A stretch of DNA of 64,000 bases from Nemertoderma westbladi (taxonomy: Eukaryota; Xenacoelomorpha; Nemertodermatida; Nemertodermatidae), in NCBI GenBank assembly GCA_032718475.1, contig JAUCBJ010008056.1, forward strand, positions 1-64,000. The letters run 5' to 3'. Positions 22,101-31,030 of this stretch are shown here, piece after piece (positions within the stretch are counted from its first letter, which is position 1; every line of letters starts with the position of its first letter). The position numbers and the translations under genes are program-made. Below the pieces are notes generated by a model. It saw nothing but the letters and a program-made list of their open reading frames with translations, had not been told where the DNA came from and made no database searches.

Positions 22101-23788
22101 TTCATTGGCTTGTCGCCACCTGTAAACTCATAAGACATGGGTACTCGTGTATACCAACCTAGTATGGTTCTATGGGCATGTGGTCCATTGACATGCGGTT
22201 CAGCTGGTCTCGTTTCCCATATTTGGTGTGCGATCAGCTGTTCTGCACCAATCAACATAGAAACATTCCTATAACCTACCTGGTGTCTGGGTATCCTGAG
22301 CTTGTCAAAATACTCCTGTGCTATGGGACTCATCGGCGGCACCTTACCTAACTGCCTGCCGAATCCCTTCATAGCTAGACACTTAAATCCGTCCAATGGC
22401 AAAGCTTTCCGTTCTTGTCGAGTGTGCTGGTCTCTCGGAAGTAGGGAATCTAGTTCTACCGAAATTCTGTGTCCCTTGAGGTCTCCTACTCCATGCATAG
22501 ACTTCAACTCTATTTGGATCTCCTCGGCGTCCTGGAAGCTAGAAACGGCTCTCGCCACTTCCTCGTCGATATACGATAATGTGGACGCAGTGTCCAACAT
22601 CACATATATTCGCTTCGATCCCTTATCGCCAGTAAGTTTCACCGGAATCACGCTAAATATTTCCGACGTGGCCGATGATAAATACGTCCGCGCGCTGGTC
22701 GATGAACTATCCGCAGTGAAACCTTGGCAGGTCACCTCTCTTGCGCTCAACTCGCCATCTTCGTCCGACGAACCTGGTTGGTAACCATCGTCCTGGATGC
22801 CAGTATACGTATTCCTCCTTATCGATACGGGTTCTTTGCTCCCCTTCCTGTGAGGATTTCGCTGTAAGTAACGGTCCGTCGGGGTGTGGAAATCCGCATG
22901 TAGCAACTTGTGATGTAGTCTGCCGCATTCCATGCATCCGTCCTTGCTGTTCGGGCACTGCCGCCGTACATGACCTGGCGCAAGACAAGCCCAACAGGTG
23001 TCCAACGTCCGCACTTGAACTCTTCTCTGTTCCGAATTTAATTCTTTGAACCGTCTGCAACTATCTAACTTATGGTCGTCAGATCTTACCTCCTTTAGTA
23101 AACAGTATTGGCAACCTACAAATCCATCCGGCAACTCCTGTTGCTTTAACCTAGGTCTATCTAACCGCTCACCTGACCATACTCGCGAGTCTGATCTAAA
23201 GGCTGGGGTACTCGAATTATATCTGTCTACTGAGTTAAATGTCACAGTGGTCCTGTCATCGTCAAAACTTACCATAGACTTACCGGTAACAGGTTTAGAC
23301 TCTCTCATATTCTCTTCTGAGAAGTTTGATTTCATCTCTGCTACTGCGTCTGTGGCTATCATGTCATGAATATGCTGAAGTGTCAATACTTTACCTTGGC
23401 CCTCCAACTTATTCTCTAATTTGCGCCATTTCTGTCTGTAACGCATGTTTAGACGTCTTATTACGCTCTTTAAAACTTCGGCGTGATCACCATGATGAGG
23501 TAGATTCACCGTCCTCAAGATGTCCAATGCGTTCGAAATAGCGTTCGCTAAGTTCAACAGCTCTAACGGAGTTGTAATCCTTCCACCCTTACCCAAGTCT
23601 TCTACTATCGACTGCGCCATCTTGGTTTTATTCCCGTAGATGTCGCTAAGCGTCTTCATCGCTAACTCGAATGCTCTTTCATTGCCAACGAAGTTATCAG
23701 CAATGGCTCTAGGTTCTCGATGGAGCATCTGAAGCAAATAGTTGAACTTCTCGTTGGGAGTAAAGGTGCTGTCCTTGCCTAGCAGCAA
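19067..23788 (-). CDS. BEL-B gag C-terminal part and pol (protease, RT, RNase H)
   Basis: An open frame of 1573 codons, in +1 relation to the upstream gag ORF and overlapping it by 80 bp. It begins at TTG, not ATG. Order: DUF1759-type capsid remainder (NEKFNYLLQMLH, ~10-70); zinc knuckles CWACLAPGHVRRQC and CMECGRLHHKLLH (~260-300); DUF1758-type aspartic protease with D-T-A (VMLDTAST, ~400); RT with YYLPHHY, TCDIEAMFHQV and catalytic YMDD (~790-970); RNase H-like domain (LFSDASDTGFGMVAYL, FYWTDAS, ITSRGAMP, ~1120-1290); and the start of the integrase zinc site (HKRLHHAGK). The frame is lost at ~19165. The N-terminal half of the capsid domain, normally with an L-P-x-F-x-G motif, is not visible in either frame. 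This is the replication enzyme set of a BEL/Pao element. Confidence 0.9.
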   Translation of the reverse strand: MLLGKDSTFTPNEKFNYLLQMLHREPRAIADNFVGNERAFELAMKTLSDIYGNKTKMAQSIVEDLGKGGRITTPLELLNLANAISNALDILRTVNLPHHGDHAEVLKSVIRRLNMRYRQKWRKLENKLEGQGKVLTLQHIHDMIATDAVAEMKSNFSEENMRESKPVTGKSMVSFDDDRTTVTFNSVDRYNSSTPAFRSDSRVWSGERLDRPRLKQQELPDGFVGCQYCLLKEVRSDDHKLDSCRRFKELNSEQRRVQVRTLDTCWACLAPGHVRRQCPNSKDGCMECGRLHHKLLHADFHTPTDRYLQRNPHRKGSKEPVSIRRNTYTGIQDDGYQPGSSDEDGELSAREVTCQGFTADSSSTSARTYLSSATSEIFSVIPVKLTGDKGSKRIYVMLDTASTLSYIDEEVARAVSSFQDAEEIQIELKSMHGVGDLKGHRISVELDSLLPRDQHTRQERKALPLDGFKCLAMKGFGRQLGKVPPMSPIAQEYFDKLRIPRHQVGYRNVSMLIGAEQLIAHQIWETRPAEPHVNGPHAHRTILGWYTRVPMSYEFTGGDKPMNRYDELQPITQPPLVEPPDIDEFRRTCIDHYSDFSESDEELIPDNVRLSEPLHNDRTDSEPEDYCYQTRGSGSAAHATYLTNVLTFTDIVEGQVAKYRDLDIFQYSEEELQKELIRQDLETGARTVEWLDRDAMEPGGYDLAMSTDEKRSLEMMEDTIRLLPTGHFEVGMLWRRQPPKLENNYNLALKRLNGVRARLLKNPDIREKYCAQINNYFAKGFAGKVEDPDLVTDQTYYLPHHYVTHPDKPDKVRVVNDCAAVYRGMSLNSELMDGPNLNNYLIGILLRFRQRRFAFTCDIEAMFHQVRACKADQDSLCFLWYENEDLSGPVVTYQMYVRIFGARDSPNGTLFVLKKTATAQIGKYPVEVIESILRNFYMDDGLVSKDTAEQAIEVAHGLQDCLATGGFPLTKFTTNSEALLESFPVKDRGSGDIELGVEPIPMARVLGLAWNPNSDKFQVRVRFEPSSPDKVLTKRICLSTLSRLFDPMNFISPVILQARACMRKIWLSDIEWDEPISPIHAKQWREWEAELHLLKNIDVPRSYFPNQLVFPADLELHLFSDASDTGFGMVAYLRREVSQDKFETAFVTSRSKTMPVKYMTVPRAELQAAVVSVEVSKQITEELDTTLTLFYWTDASLVLVYIAADNIALKTFVANRRAQIVDFSTKEQWRHCPGVLNPADITSRGAMPAEFCQEESQEFWLHGPDFLTRTQEHWPERLKIVTNPMPEDAEVKVEKVSKSKSKAKLKSLERPEESLERPGDLSDQQTYVTTRSGRVSYDIKPPLQTKPKSQLVSDGQKMTDTMEPLVSKPAGLDSKLPLVSGQPSLALESCSIYDKLLNSSASWLTICKRTAWLSRYILYLCLKHSKHLREQLSTNSERIRKLKQPLTEDEIDQAELKHLKHYQMCAFPKEFHLLSAQRPVLYKPLRKWSPLIHKGLICHRSRIQTVDINSQFRFPVIIRSHPIELQRAILWDIHKRLHHAGKLHCRQRDSDSFYCSQAGQSALCMTPVWFAKG
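19672..19689 (-). promoter_or_regulatory. Dispersed BEL-B stem-loop, copy 5 (coding, KPAGL frame)
   Basis: Sense core CAAACC-TGCG-GGTTTG with an outer C-G pair, inside pol, read as S-K-P-A-G-L-D. Confidence 0.8.
21888..21905 (-). promoter_or_regulatory. Dispersed BEL-B stem-loop, copy 6 (compensatory change)
   Basis: Sense core CAGACC-CGTG-GGTCTG. The third pair is G-C instead of A-U, changed on both sides, so pairing is kept. The outer pair is U-G. It is read in pol as Y-Q-T-R-G-S. Confidence 0.8.
23177..23194 (-). promoter_or_regulatory. Dispersed BEL-B stem-loop, copy 7 (compensatory change)
   Basis: Sense core CAGACT-CGCG-AGTATG. The innermost pair is U-A instead of C-G, changed on both sides; the third pair is a G-A mismatch and the outer pair is U-G. 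It is read in pol as S-D-S-R-V-W. This is the most diverged copy. Confidence 0.6.
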
Positions 23789-26213
23789 ACTTACCTATGT
23801 CCCTAAGGGTTGCGTCGTTCCGGGTTAACAAATGGTTTAGTTCCGCAGGGTTGTTAAGTCTGGTCCTTTCCCGGTGGTTCCAACTTACCTGCTCCGCGTC
23901 CGTCCTTCTTTCCTTATAGTTTCGGGACTTCTGACGTCTCATTTCTTCCTCTTCATCGCTTGACTCAGTGTCAGTCCTTAGCGCTCGCGATGGTTTGCGC
24001 GCTGAGGCCCTGACCCAAGCTTCCTGAATAAATCTTTCCGCCGAATTTTCGAAATTGGGATTAGAGATGTTCGGGACAGGCGTCCTTACCTGAGGTCTAT
24101 GTGGTATAGTCTCCTCCGATATGCGTACTCGTTGACTAGGCTGGACTTTGTCTAACTCAGGCCTGCTAGGATTAGAATTACTTCTTACCTGGGCTGCTTC
24201 CTTTAACCGTAGGTTGCTAAGCATGTCCGTTATAGGTTGGATGTGTGGCGATATAGCTTGCGCTAAACTAGCACTTAACTCATCCCTCGTAATAAATTCC
24301 TGGCTAGGGTTCTGTTGTATAGTCGGCTCTATCTGAGTAATCCGCTGTCTCTCATATGATCCCTCTTCCGGTTTAACCCGGAAGTTCTCCGTCGAACTGG
24401 GTCGGCGCTCCGTCCGCGTATTCCAAACCCGCGGGTTCGGTTCGCCTAGTACTCGTCCTGTCGGAGTTTCTCTAAACTCTCCGTTGTCTCGTTCGGTGTA
24501 TAGTGGTGCGGTGTTCCGATGACGTAGATCCTGGGCGATGGGTGAAGCACTAATACCAACTGGCGTGCGATATGTAGAGAACGGTTTAGCGATCCGTGTA
24601 CTCGTAATAGCTGGACCGGGTATAGGAATTCTGGTCGTCGTCGACTCGCGTATGGTCGGAGTTCTCGCTTCCTGTTCGGCCTTCTGCAGTGCGAACAGTT
24701 CTCGCAACTCGGTACCTACACTCGCCCCACATTCTTCGATCATTCGCATCCCCTTCTCGGCGATTTCGTTCGCCTTCCTAGTCCGTTCTTCGCTCTCTAA
24801 ACATAATCTCGCACTTTCCAACTGCGCCAGTTTACATTCTTCTTCTTCCCTCGCTCGTCTCGCTGCGCCCTCTTCTTCCACACGCGCCTTCTCTTCATAC
24901 AACGCTTGTCGCTCTTTCTCGATCTCGAGTTCGCGTTCCTTGCGTTCGCGTTCGAGCTGGAGTTCGCGTTCTTTCTGCTCGCGTTCAAGTTCGAGTTCGC
25001 GTTCCTTGCGTTCGCGTTCAAGTTCGAGTTCACGTTCCTTCTGCTCGCGTTCCGCTCGCTCACGCTTACCCTTTTCTTCCAACTCGCGCAACTTCGCGTC
25101 TAACTTACGTGTTCGCTCCCTTTCCCGCTCGGCTTCCTTCCGCGCTTCCTGTGCACGCAAAACTTCCGCCTGCTGTTCGTCCAGTCGGCGTCTGCTCTCC
25201 TCCGCCGAGTTATGAGAAACAAGGGATCTAGCACATATAACCTTACCTCGCGCGTGACTAACCTGGGAATCGCCGCTGTCTCTGGATGCGTCGTCGGGTG
25301 GAGTCAACGTCCTCTGTTGAATGTTCTCCGTTGTCGGTAGCACCTGACCTGGTACCACCACTCCATTCTGCATCAGCCAGCTAGTAACTTCCCTTTGATA
25401 CCGGCGCTCTTCTTTGTCCTGCGTCTCTTCACGCTCCACTAAGTCTCTCAACTCTGCGTCACTCACCTGAGTCGCCTGCGTTTGTGATGCCCATAGCAGC
25501 CAGTTCTCCGTCCTAACTCGTCGAAATCGCTCCGATAACTCGCGGTGCTCCAACAAGGCTGCTAAAACCCTGTCGTAAATCCTCGTCGCCACGTCGCTCG
25601 ACTGAGACTCTACTGCCTTCTTCGCTAGGACTGCAAGCTCCTCCGTCTGCTTGAATAATGCTGAGTTGTATCCTCTTCTAATCTCCACTAACTCTACCCT
25701 CCCGATGTTCGCTGAGTCAGCTAACATTTTCCTTACCTTGTCCGCCGTCCGGGTTATATGTCCGGCGTGCGCGCAAAGTTTCTTCTTTATCGCGATATCA
25801 AACTCTCTATCACTTACCTGACTTACACTCGGTGGACTTGAAGGATTATTTCGGGAACTACGGGTACTCCTAACAGCCGTCGGGACCACGGCACTTACCA
25901 TACCCACAGGTCTGGAAACCGGGCTCCGGGCTCTCGCTTCTGCTACACTACCCTCCCTATCACTCACCTCTGTCCGGGTTGCTGTACAATCCTTCCTTAC
26001 AGTAGCGGTAGGGGATCCTAATACTATTACTTGAAGTTGTTGTTCTTCCTCACTAGTCACTGTCTCGTCCTCCTGTTCACTTACGTCAGCGTCGCTCGCT
26101 GCGTCGTCATAGTCGGCATTGTCGTCAACAGTAATATTTACGCTATCGTCAGTCGGCGGTCCAGCCGCCGTCTCATAGCTGTCCTCTAGTGCCTCCTTGT
26201 CTGAGACACTCAT
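23709..26213 (-). CDS. BEL-B gag-like ORF: acidic, coiled-coil protein
   Basis: 834 codons from the ATG at 26213. The N-terminal ~70 residues are acidic (YDDAASDADVSEQEDE). A long Glu/Arg coiled coil lies at about residues 340-480, encoded by about four 33-bp tandem repeats (24934-25062) that read as 11-residue ERERKERELEL-like units. The C-terminal third is basic and polar and overlaps the pol frame. No cysteine knuckle or capsid motif is seen in this frame; those are in the pol frame. By position it is the N-terminal structural part of Gag. The motif V-S-D-(R/A)-E recurs (SQVSDRE, ATQVSDAE, TEVSDRE), each time around a GTRAGTGA nucleotide core. Function beyond Gag-like structure is not known to me. 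Confidence 0.75.
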   Translation of the reverse strand: MSVSDKEALEDSYETAAGPPTDDSVNITVDDNADYDDAASDADVSEQEDETVTSEEEQQLQVIVLGSPTATVRKDCTATRTEVSDREGSVAEARARSPVSRPVGMVSAVVPTAVRSTRSSRNNPSSPPSVSQVSDREFDIAIKKKLCAHAGHITRTADKVRKMLADSANIGRVELVEIRRGYNSALFKQTEELAVLAKKAVESQSSDVATRIYDRVLAALLEHRELSERFRRVRTENWLLWASQTQATQVSDAELRDLVEREETQDKEERRYQREVTSWLMQNGVVVPGQVLPTTENIQQRTLTPPDDASRDSGDSQVSHARGKVICARSLVSHNSAEESRRRLDEQQAEVLRAQEARKEAERERERTRKLDAKLRELEEKGKRERAEREQKERELELERERKERELELEREQKERELQLERERKERELEIEKERQALYEEKARVEEEGAARRAREEEECKLAQLESARLCLESEERTRKANEIAEKGMRMIEECGASVGTELRELFALQKAEQEARTPTIRESTTTRIPIPGPAITSTRIAKPFSTYRTPVGISASPIAQDLRHRNTAPLYTERDNGEFRETPTGRVLGEPNPRVWNTRTERRPSSTENFRVKPEEGSYERQRITQIEPTIQQNPSQEFITRDELSASLAQAISPHIQPITDMLSNLRLKEAAQVRSNSNPSRPELDKVQPSQRVRISEETIPHRPQVRTPVPNISNPNFENSAERFIQEAWVRASARKPSRALRTDTESSDEEEEMRRQKSRNYKERRTDAEQVSWNHRERTRLNNPAELNHLLTRNDATLRDIGKFAARQGQHLYSQREVQLFASDAPSRT
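24423..24440 (-). promoter_or_regulatory. Dispersed BEL-B stem-loop, copy 8 (G-U wobble)
   Basis: Sense core CGAACC-CGCG-GGTTTG. The second pair becomes G-U, a wobble in the sense RNA but a C-A mismatch if read from the other strand. The outer pair is C-G. It is read in the gag ORF as P-N-P-R-V-W. Confidence 0.78.
25898..25915 (-). promoter_or_regulatory. Dispersed BEL-B stem-loop, copy 9
   Basis: Sense core CAGACC-TGTG-GGTATG with one G-A mismatch at the third pair and an outer C-G pair. It is read in the gag ORF as S-R-P-V-G-M, the same frame as KPAGL. Confidence 0.7.
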
Positions 26214-27489
26214 AGTCTAAATAATGTTTGCCTTCCAGCAAAAATATCTCGCAAAGTTCGAGATATAATTATAATTTAACCGAAATACGGTCAAATTATT
26301 TGTCAAATAATCAGTTGGTCCAAATGTCAAAATAAATTCGCAATGCAATATTGTGAATTTAATGGGGTATAGTTATAGCAAATACTAGCACAATATTTAA
26401 ACAAAAATATTATTATATAGCTATTATATAGCATTAAATACCGGTATAGCACAAAATAACTCTGAATCTAATACAAAATATTCAAAATATACTTGCCGCC
26501 CGAATATTTCTAATTTTATACATATAGCTCTAATCAACGTAATTTTAGTTTCAAATATTATATGTATCCACTAGCGCGTGGCTACATCTTCGGGTTGCGA
26601 CTCTCTCTAACTCTCTCTCTAACTTGAGCGATTCAAAAAACCATGGCCGGCTAAACCTAAATATCCTAACTAATAAATTGAGTTCAGCTTCGCAGTTAAA
26701 CAACCGATAATTTTTTACTGCTTCCACAAACACAATGGTGCCAACAGAACAACTAACCTTGTTTGCTGTGAGATTCCACGTCCGCGTCCAAAGATTCAGG
26801 CCCTTCGCTGATTGCAAACCGAACCCGCAGACCCACACGAACCCCAAACTCAGAAGTTCCGTCTTGCCATGTATCTCCAGATGGTATAAAATAACTAAGC
26901 GGTTACCTAACATACCGGTACAAAACTCTAGAATTTTACAAAATAATTTTGACCGAAACTGAATTCTCGCAAACCTAGCTAAAATTTTTAAAAAACTTAC
27001 TAATTACAGTTTTGCCCTAAGGCCTAAGGAACTGCTGTATTCGCAATTAGCAAAACGCACTACCGTACATTCACTGTATGCAGTACAGTAAGTAAAACAG
27101 TACACCAACCTAACAGCCTAATTGATACTGTGTGTGGTACGGCAAAACAAATGTCCCTTCTACCGTACGCAGTAACAGCAATCAGCCTAATGTACTACTG
27201 TACTATTGTACGCAGCCAGTGAATACAGTAATCTAAACTAATCAGCCTAAGAATATACTTAATGTTCTACCGTACGCTAGCCTATAGCCTACAGCAGACG
27301 ATCACGTGCTCTAATTTATTACTTAATACTGTGATACTACTAATCAGCCTAAGAATACACTATTTACTGTACGCTACAGCCTACAGCAAACAAGTACACG
27401 TATCACTGATACGAAGTATCAGTGATCTAAACTAACAGCCTAAGAATACTCTATTGACCGCTGCAAGCAACAGCCAATACACGTATCAC
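26214..27489 (-). other. BEL-B 5' leader with imperfect tandem repeats
   Basis: About 1.28 kb between the 5' LTR and the gag ATG. From ~27180 to the LTR edge a 70-100-bp unit recurs imperfectly, marked by CAGCCTAAGAATA and TACGC...CAGCCTACAGCA. The last unit runs into the LTR end: CACGTATCACTGAT occurs at 27398-27411 and again across the LTR boundary near 27490. No primer-binding site begins directly at the LTR; the nearest TGG is ~14 bases in (TGGCTGTTGCTTGCAGCGG), and I regard it as weak. Confidence 0.65.
27402..27426 (-). promoter_or_regulatory. 11-bp perfect hairpin in the BEL-B leader
   Basis: ATCACTGATAC, a 3-nt loop (GAA), then GTATCAGTGAT. It lies ~65 bp downstream of the 5' LTR in the element's sense, where retroelement RNAs carry packaging and dimerisation structures. 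That role is inference. Confidence 0.75.
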
Positions 27490-29719
27490 TGATAAACAAC
27501 CGCGACACCTATACTAACAGCAGAACTGTTGAACAGACCAATACCCGTTAATATCTTTCTGCCAACCTAATGAGCTCTCGCCTAACCAATAAGACACAAA
27601 GACTGCTCTACTGTTAAGTAAAGGGGATCAGGAGCGTGATATTACTAAATTGTAAAGGTTGCTAAATACAAACCGCTACTTACCGCTAGATGGCGCTAAT
27701 CTGCCGTCCGCTAATATATTTTACTAATTTTACACAACTCCTGCAAAATCGCTTGTTCCTTTCTCTACCGATTGCTCAGTAGAGAGCTAACTGTTCGAAC
27801 CTATGAGCCACGCGGGAATAACCAAAACAATAAACCCGAGTCGGCTCCCTAAGCTTACTTAAGACGAGTGCGAGAGGCTTTGCACTCAGAGTATTCTTAC
27901 GCCTAATTTTATCACTATTAAAGCATGCTATTGCCTACGTCTTTCTAATCGCGAATACTGGGGGTTCTCTAACGTATGTGTGAATGCGAGAATATTTAAA
28001 TAATCAAAATGATACAGTAATTGTCTCTCGTGGGTAGTACCGCTCTGGGTCTAAACTTGCCTGCAGCTGGCTTTAGGCCAGCAAATTACTAGCGTTTCGT
28101 GTGTGTCGAATAGTGCGTTCTAGCTGATTGCCCACTAATGCAAATAACCGCTCAGCGTGAATAGTTTACAGTACTCTAATTATTACCTTAGCTACTCTCC
28201 GCTATGCTGCGTACTAATTCTTAATTTTTACTAATTAATTACAGTCACAAATATTTAACAGCGTACTAATTACTAAGAGTTCCAGAATACGTAATTCTAA
28301 TTTATCACGCAACAGGTTTCGCTAGTAATAGCCTAAATTGCCGTATTACTTTGACCTAATCAGTAACTAATTATTATAACTAAGAAATAGAAATCAATCA
28401 AAGAGAAAGGGCGCCTACCTAAACATTCTCAATCATAGGCACACTTCAGTAACACACCAATCAGCGTTAGAAATCACAATTCACAATTGTGCAGTTAACT
28501 ACTCGTACTCCACACTCCACGTTGTGATACGTGCAGGCCTCTCCCGGGTACATATAGGACTCCTAACTAACCTGATTCCTGCCCCCCTAATACTAAATAG
28601 AGACGAAACCTGGATCATCAGCCCCCTAATTACTGTACCAGCGATTGGTCTGCATACCACACCGTTAACCACCCGACCGCAACGGTGACCCCCCGCCAGC
28701 GTTGCCCGCTTTTGAATCCTCCGCTCTCCCTTCGTCGCTAACCCCCCGATGTGCCCACCGCCCACTGGCGCCTTAGCCCTCCATTATGCTAATAGCTACC
28801 GTAGTGGCGCATGCAAATCACAAAGTCTGACAGTCTCAGAAATCCCTTAGGATTATTGCGCAGAAAAGAATCACATAGAACCATTAATCAAAAGGTAGAA
28901 ATCATAGTTCAGTTGTAATTAGCAGTAATCGAAGGAATTAATTGAGAAACACAAGCAAAGTAATCGCACTAGCAAATCATTCCAAGAAATTAATCAAAAT
29001 TAGCAAATTGCAGAAAATACGATATCCTAATACAAAATTGAGACAGCTCAGCAAGTAAATTGTAACAGGGGTGTGTCATGTGATAAGTAAGGGTATACAG
29101 TATGAACAGTATGAACATTATGAACATTAAGGTTCTACCGGCACACCGCCAAATTATAGGTGATCCGGATGGGGTGATGCAATAAGGTGACTCAATCGCT
29201 CTCCCATTGGCTCTCCAGTCCGTGCTAGCATTAAACCAACCTGGAAGCAGTTAGTCCAATAAGGAGGCCGGATTGTAGCCCTATCGCTTGCCCCAACCTC
29301 GAATTATTACCATATATGGTAATGGTTCACGTCCCTGGCCGCTGAATGGCCAGGACAGCGTCCCTATATGATAGCCCTATTGATGCTAATGTCAGCAAGC
29401 ACAAAATCCAGGGTCCGAATAAACTTGCTACCCTGGGACTATCTACATATATCCTAATACAAAATTACGTAGGTAGGGCTACATACTATACAAAATGGAT
29501 GGATGCAAAATATATGGGCGTTTTAACTTCCTTACCTAAATGTCACCGCACTGTGCCTTATCTAAATAATTATACTGCACAATGGACTAATATTACGTAC
29601 TGTATAACGGACTAATATTGCATACTGCATAACGGACTAATATTGCATACTGCATAACGACTAATAATGCATACTGCATAACGACTAATAATGTGGATAC
29701 AGCGCCATATACCGTAACA
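27490..29719 (-). repeat. BEL-B 5' LTR (2230 bp)
   Basis: Same length as the 3' LTR and about 99.8% identical by eye, with the same TG...CA termini. By position it should hold the element's promoter, read leftward. The right end meets AATAC and then BEL-A sequence. Confidence 0.97.
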
Positions 29720-29724
29720 AATAC
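29720..29724. other. Target-site duplication of BEL-B, right copy (AATAC)
   Basis: Matches 10846-10850 on the other side of BEL-B. Counting it once restores the BEL-A codons for V-F in the RT. Confidence 0.9.
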
Positions 29725-31030
29725 GATTCTAATTTTCTCCTTGTTGGGGTTAATTACGTAGTGGTGAGGTAGGTAGTACGTGGTTCTAGAATTTACCAGT
29801 TCATTAGAGTTCATCTTCCTTGCATAGCCCTTGTCTAGGTAAGTTTGTAGGATTCCTCGATATTCCTTCTCCTTCCCTGGGTTCTCCTTCCCTGGGTTCC
29901 TCGAGAAACGTTTCTGTAAGCTATTGAGTCTACTTAGGGCCAGTAAATAGTTATTTATTAGTATGGGTTGTTCCAGTTTCCATAGTAACGGGGCTTGGTA
30001 GTGAGCCTCTGGCAACAGCACTATCTGTTTTTGCAATTCCACGACACGATTATCCTCTGGGGTTCTCCGAGTAATTTCTGATGGGGTGTTAAATCCCTGC
30101 CCCTCCAGTGACCAGAAGTGATGTAGATGACGGTTTAGGTCTTTATCCGGTTCAGTTACTAATGGAGAATTGATAGGGTCGTAAATAACTGCATCCTCGT
30201 TACAAAGTCCGGCTGTATTAGATAGTGCTGCACAACGACGTTCTAGCATTACATTAGCTTTCTTTGGGCCGGCTAGACACCAACCGAAGATGGTTTCTAT
30301 TGCAAAGGGTTCGTTTTTAAATGGATTACCCCAATGTTGCTGTTTGCGATAGTGTGCCATAGGAACATTCACACCAATTATCATTACAATACGATGAATG
30401 TCTACTTCTGGGTAGTCTAGTTTTTCCTTCAGATCATCTAGATGAGGCCACCTTGTCATCGTTTTATCTGGCATCTGACTATCGAAATGCATGCCCTCAT
30501 GCACGTTAACATTATGGATCATTATTTCCGCCTCATATCCTTTCATGACAGCAGTGACGCTGCAGGTGATTTGCCCCACTTGCATTTCTTGTTCTTCTCC
30601 AAACAGAGCGCCAACCAGAATATTTCTATAATTTACCATAGGCCTGATCAGTTTTGCTGCCTCTTTATCAATGAAGCACGTAGAGCCTCCAGAGTCCAAT
30701 ATCGCGTAGGCTGTAACGCTCCATTTTGCTCCATCAGGGTTTGTAATCCGTATTGGAATAACGGGTAACATACTGGTGTAGTCGTCAGTGGTTCTCAGTA
30801 CTAGTACGACCTTGTTATCACCTGGATGCTGTTCTTTGTCAGTCTTTTCTTTAGATCTCCCTGTGGATGGATGTAGTAGTGAGTGGTGTGTGGCATCACT
30901 GCAGAGTGCACATTTCCCTACAGTTCTGCACGACTCCCTCGGGTGCACCCCAAGACAGTAGTCACACATTGCCTTTGATTGCACATATGCCAAGCGTTCG
31001 TCATAACTTAACTCTGAAAACTTTCTGCAT

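Larger units (their letters stand above)
10851..29719 (-). mobile_element. BEL-B: 18.9-kb BEL/Pao LTR retrotransposon
   Basis: Bounded by two direct repeats of 2230 bp with TG...CA ends and a 5-bp AATAC target duplication, inserted in BEL-A's RT. Transcription sense is minus: 5' LTR 27490-29719, leader, gag-like ORF, pol, a ~720-bp spacer, a third ORF of ~1235 codons, a short spacer, then 3' LTR 10851-13080. Most BEL/Pao elements I know of are roughly 5-10 kb, so this one is very large. The extra length comes from long LTRs, an acidic coiled-coil gag ORF and the third ORF. I counted about four differences between the LTRs (at 11737, 12514, 12571 and 12655 of the left copy), so insertion was recent. 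Confidence 0.93.

Noticed and set aside
24797-25215. Ser/Arg-rich and Asn-rich frames on either strand over the gag coiled coil
   Set aside because: Shadow frames of the 33-bp coding repeat within the BEL-B gag-like ORF.
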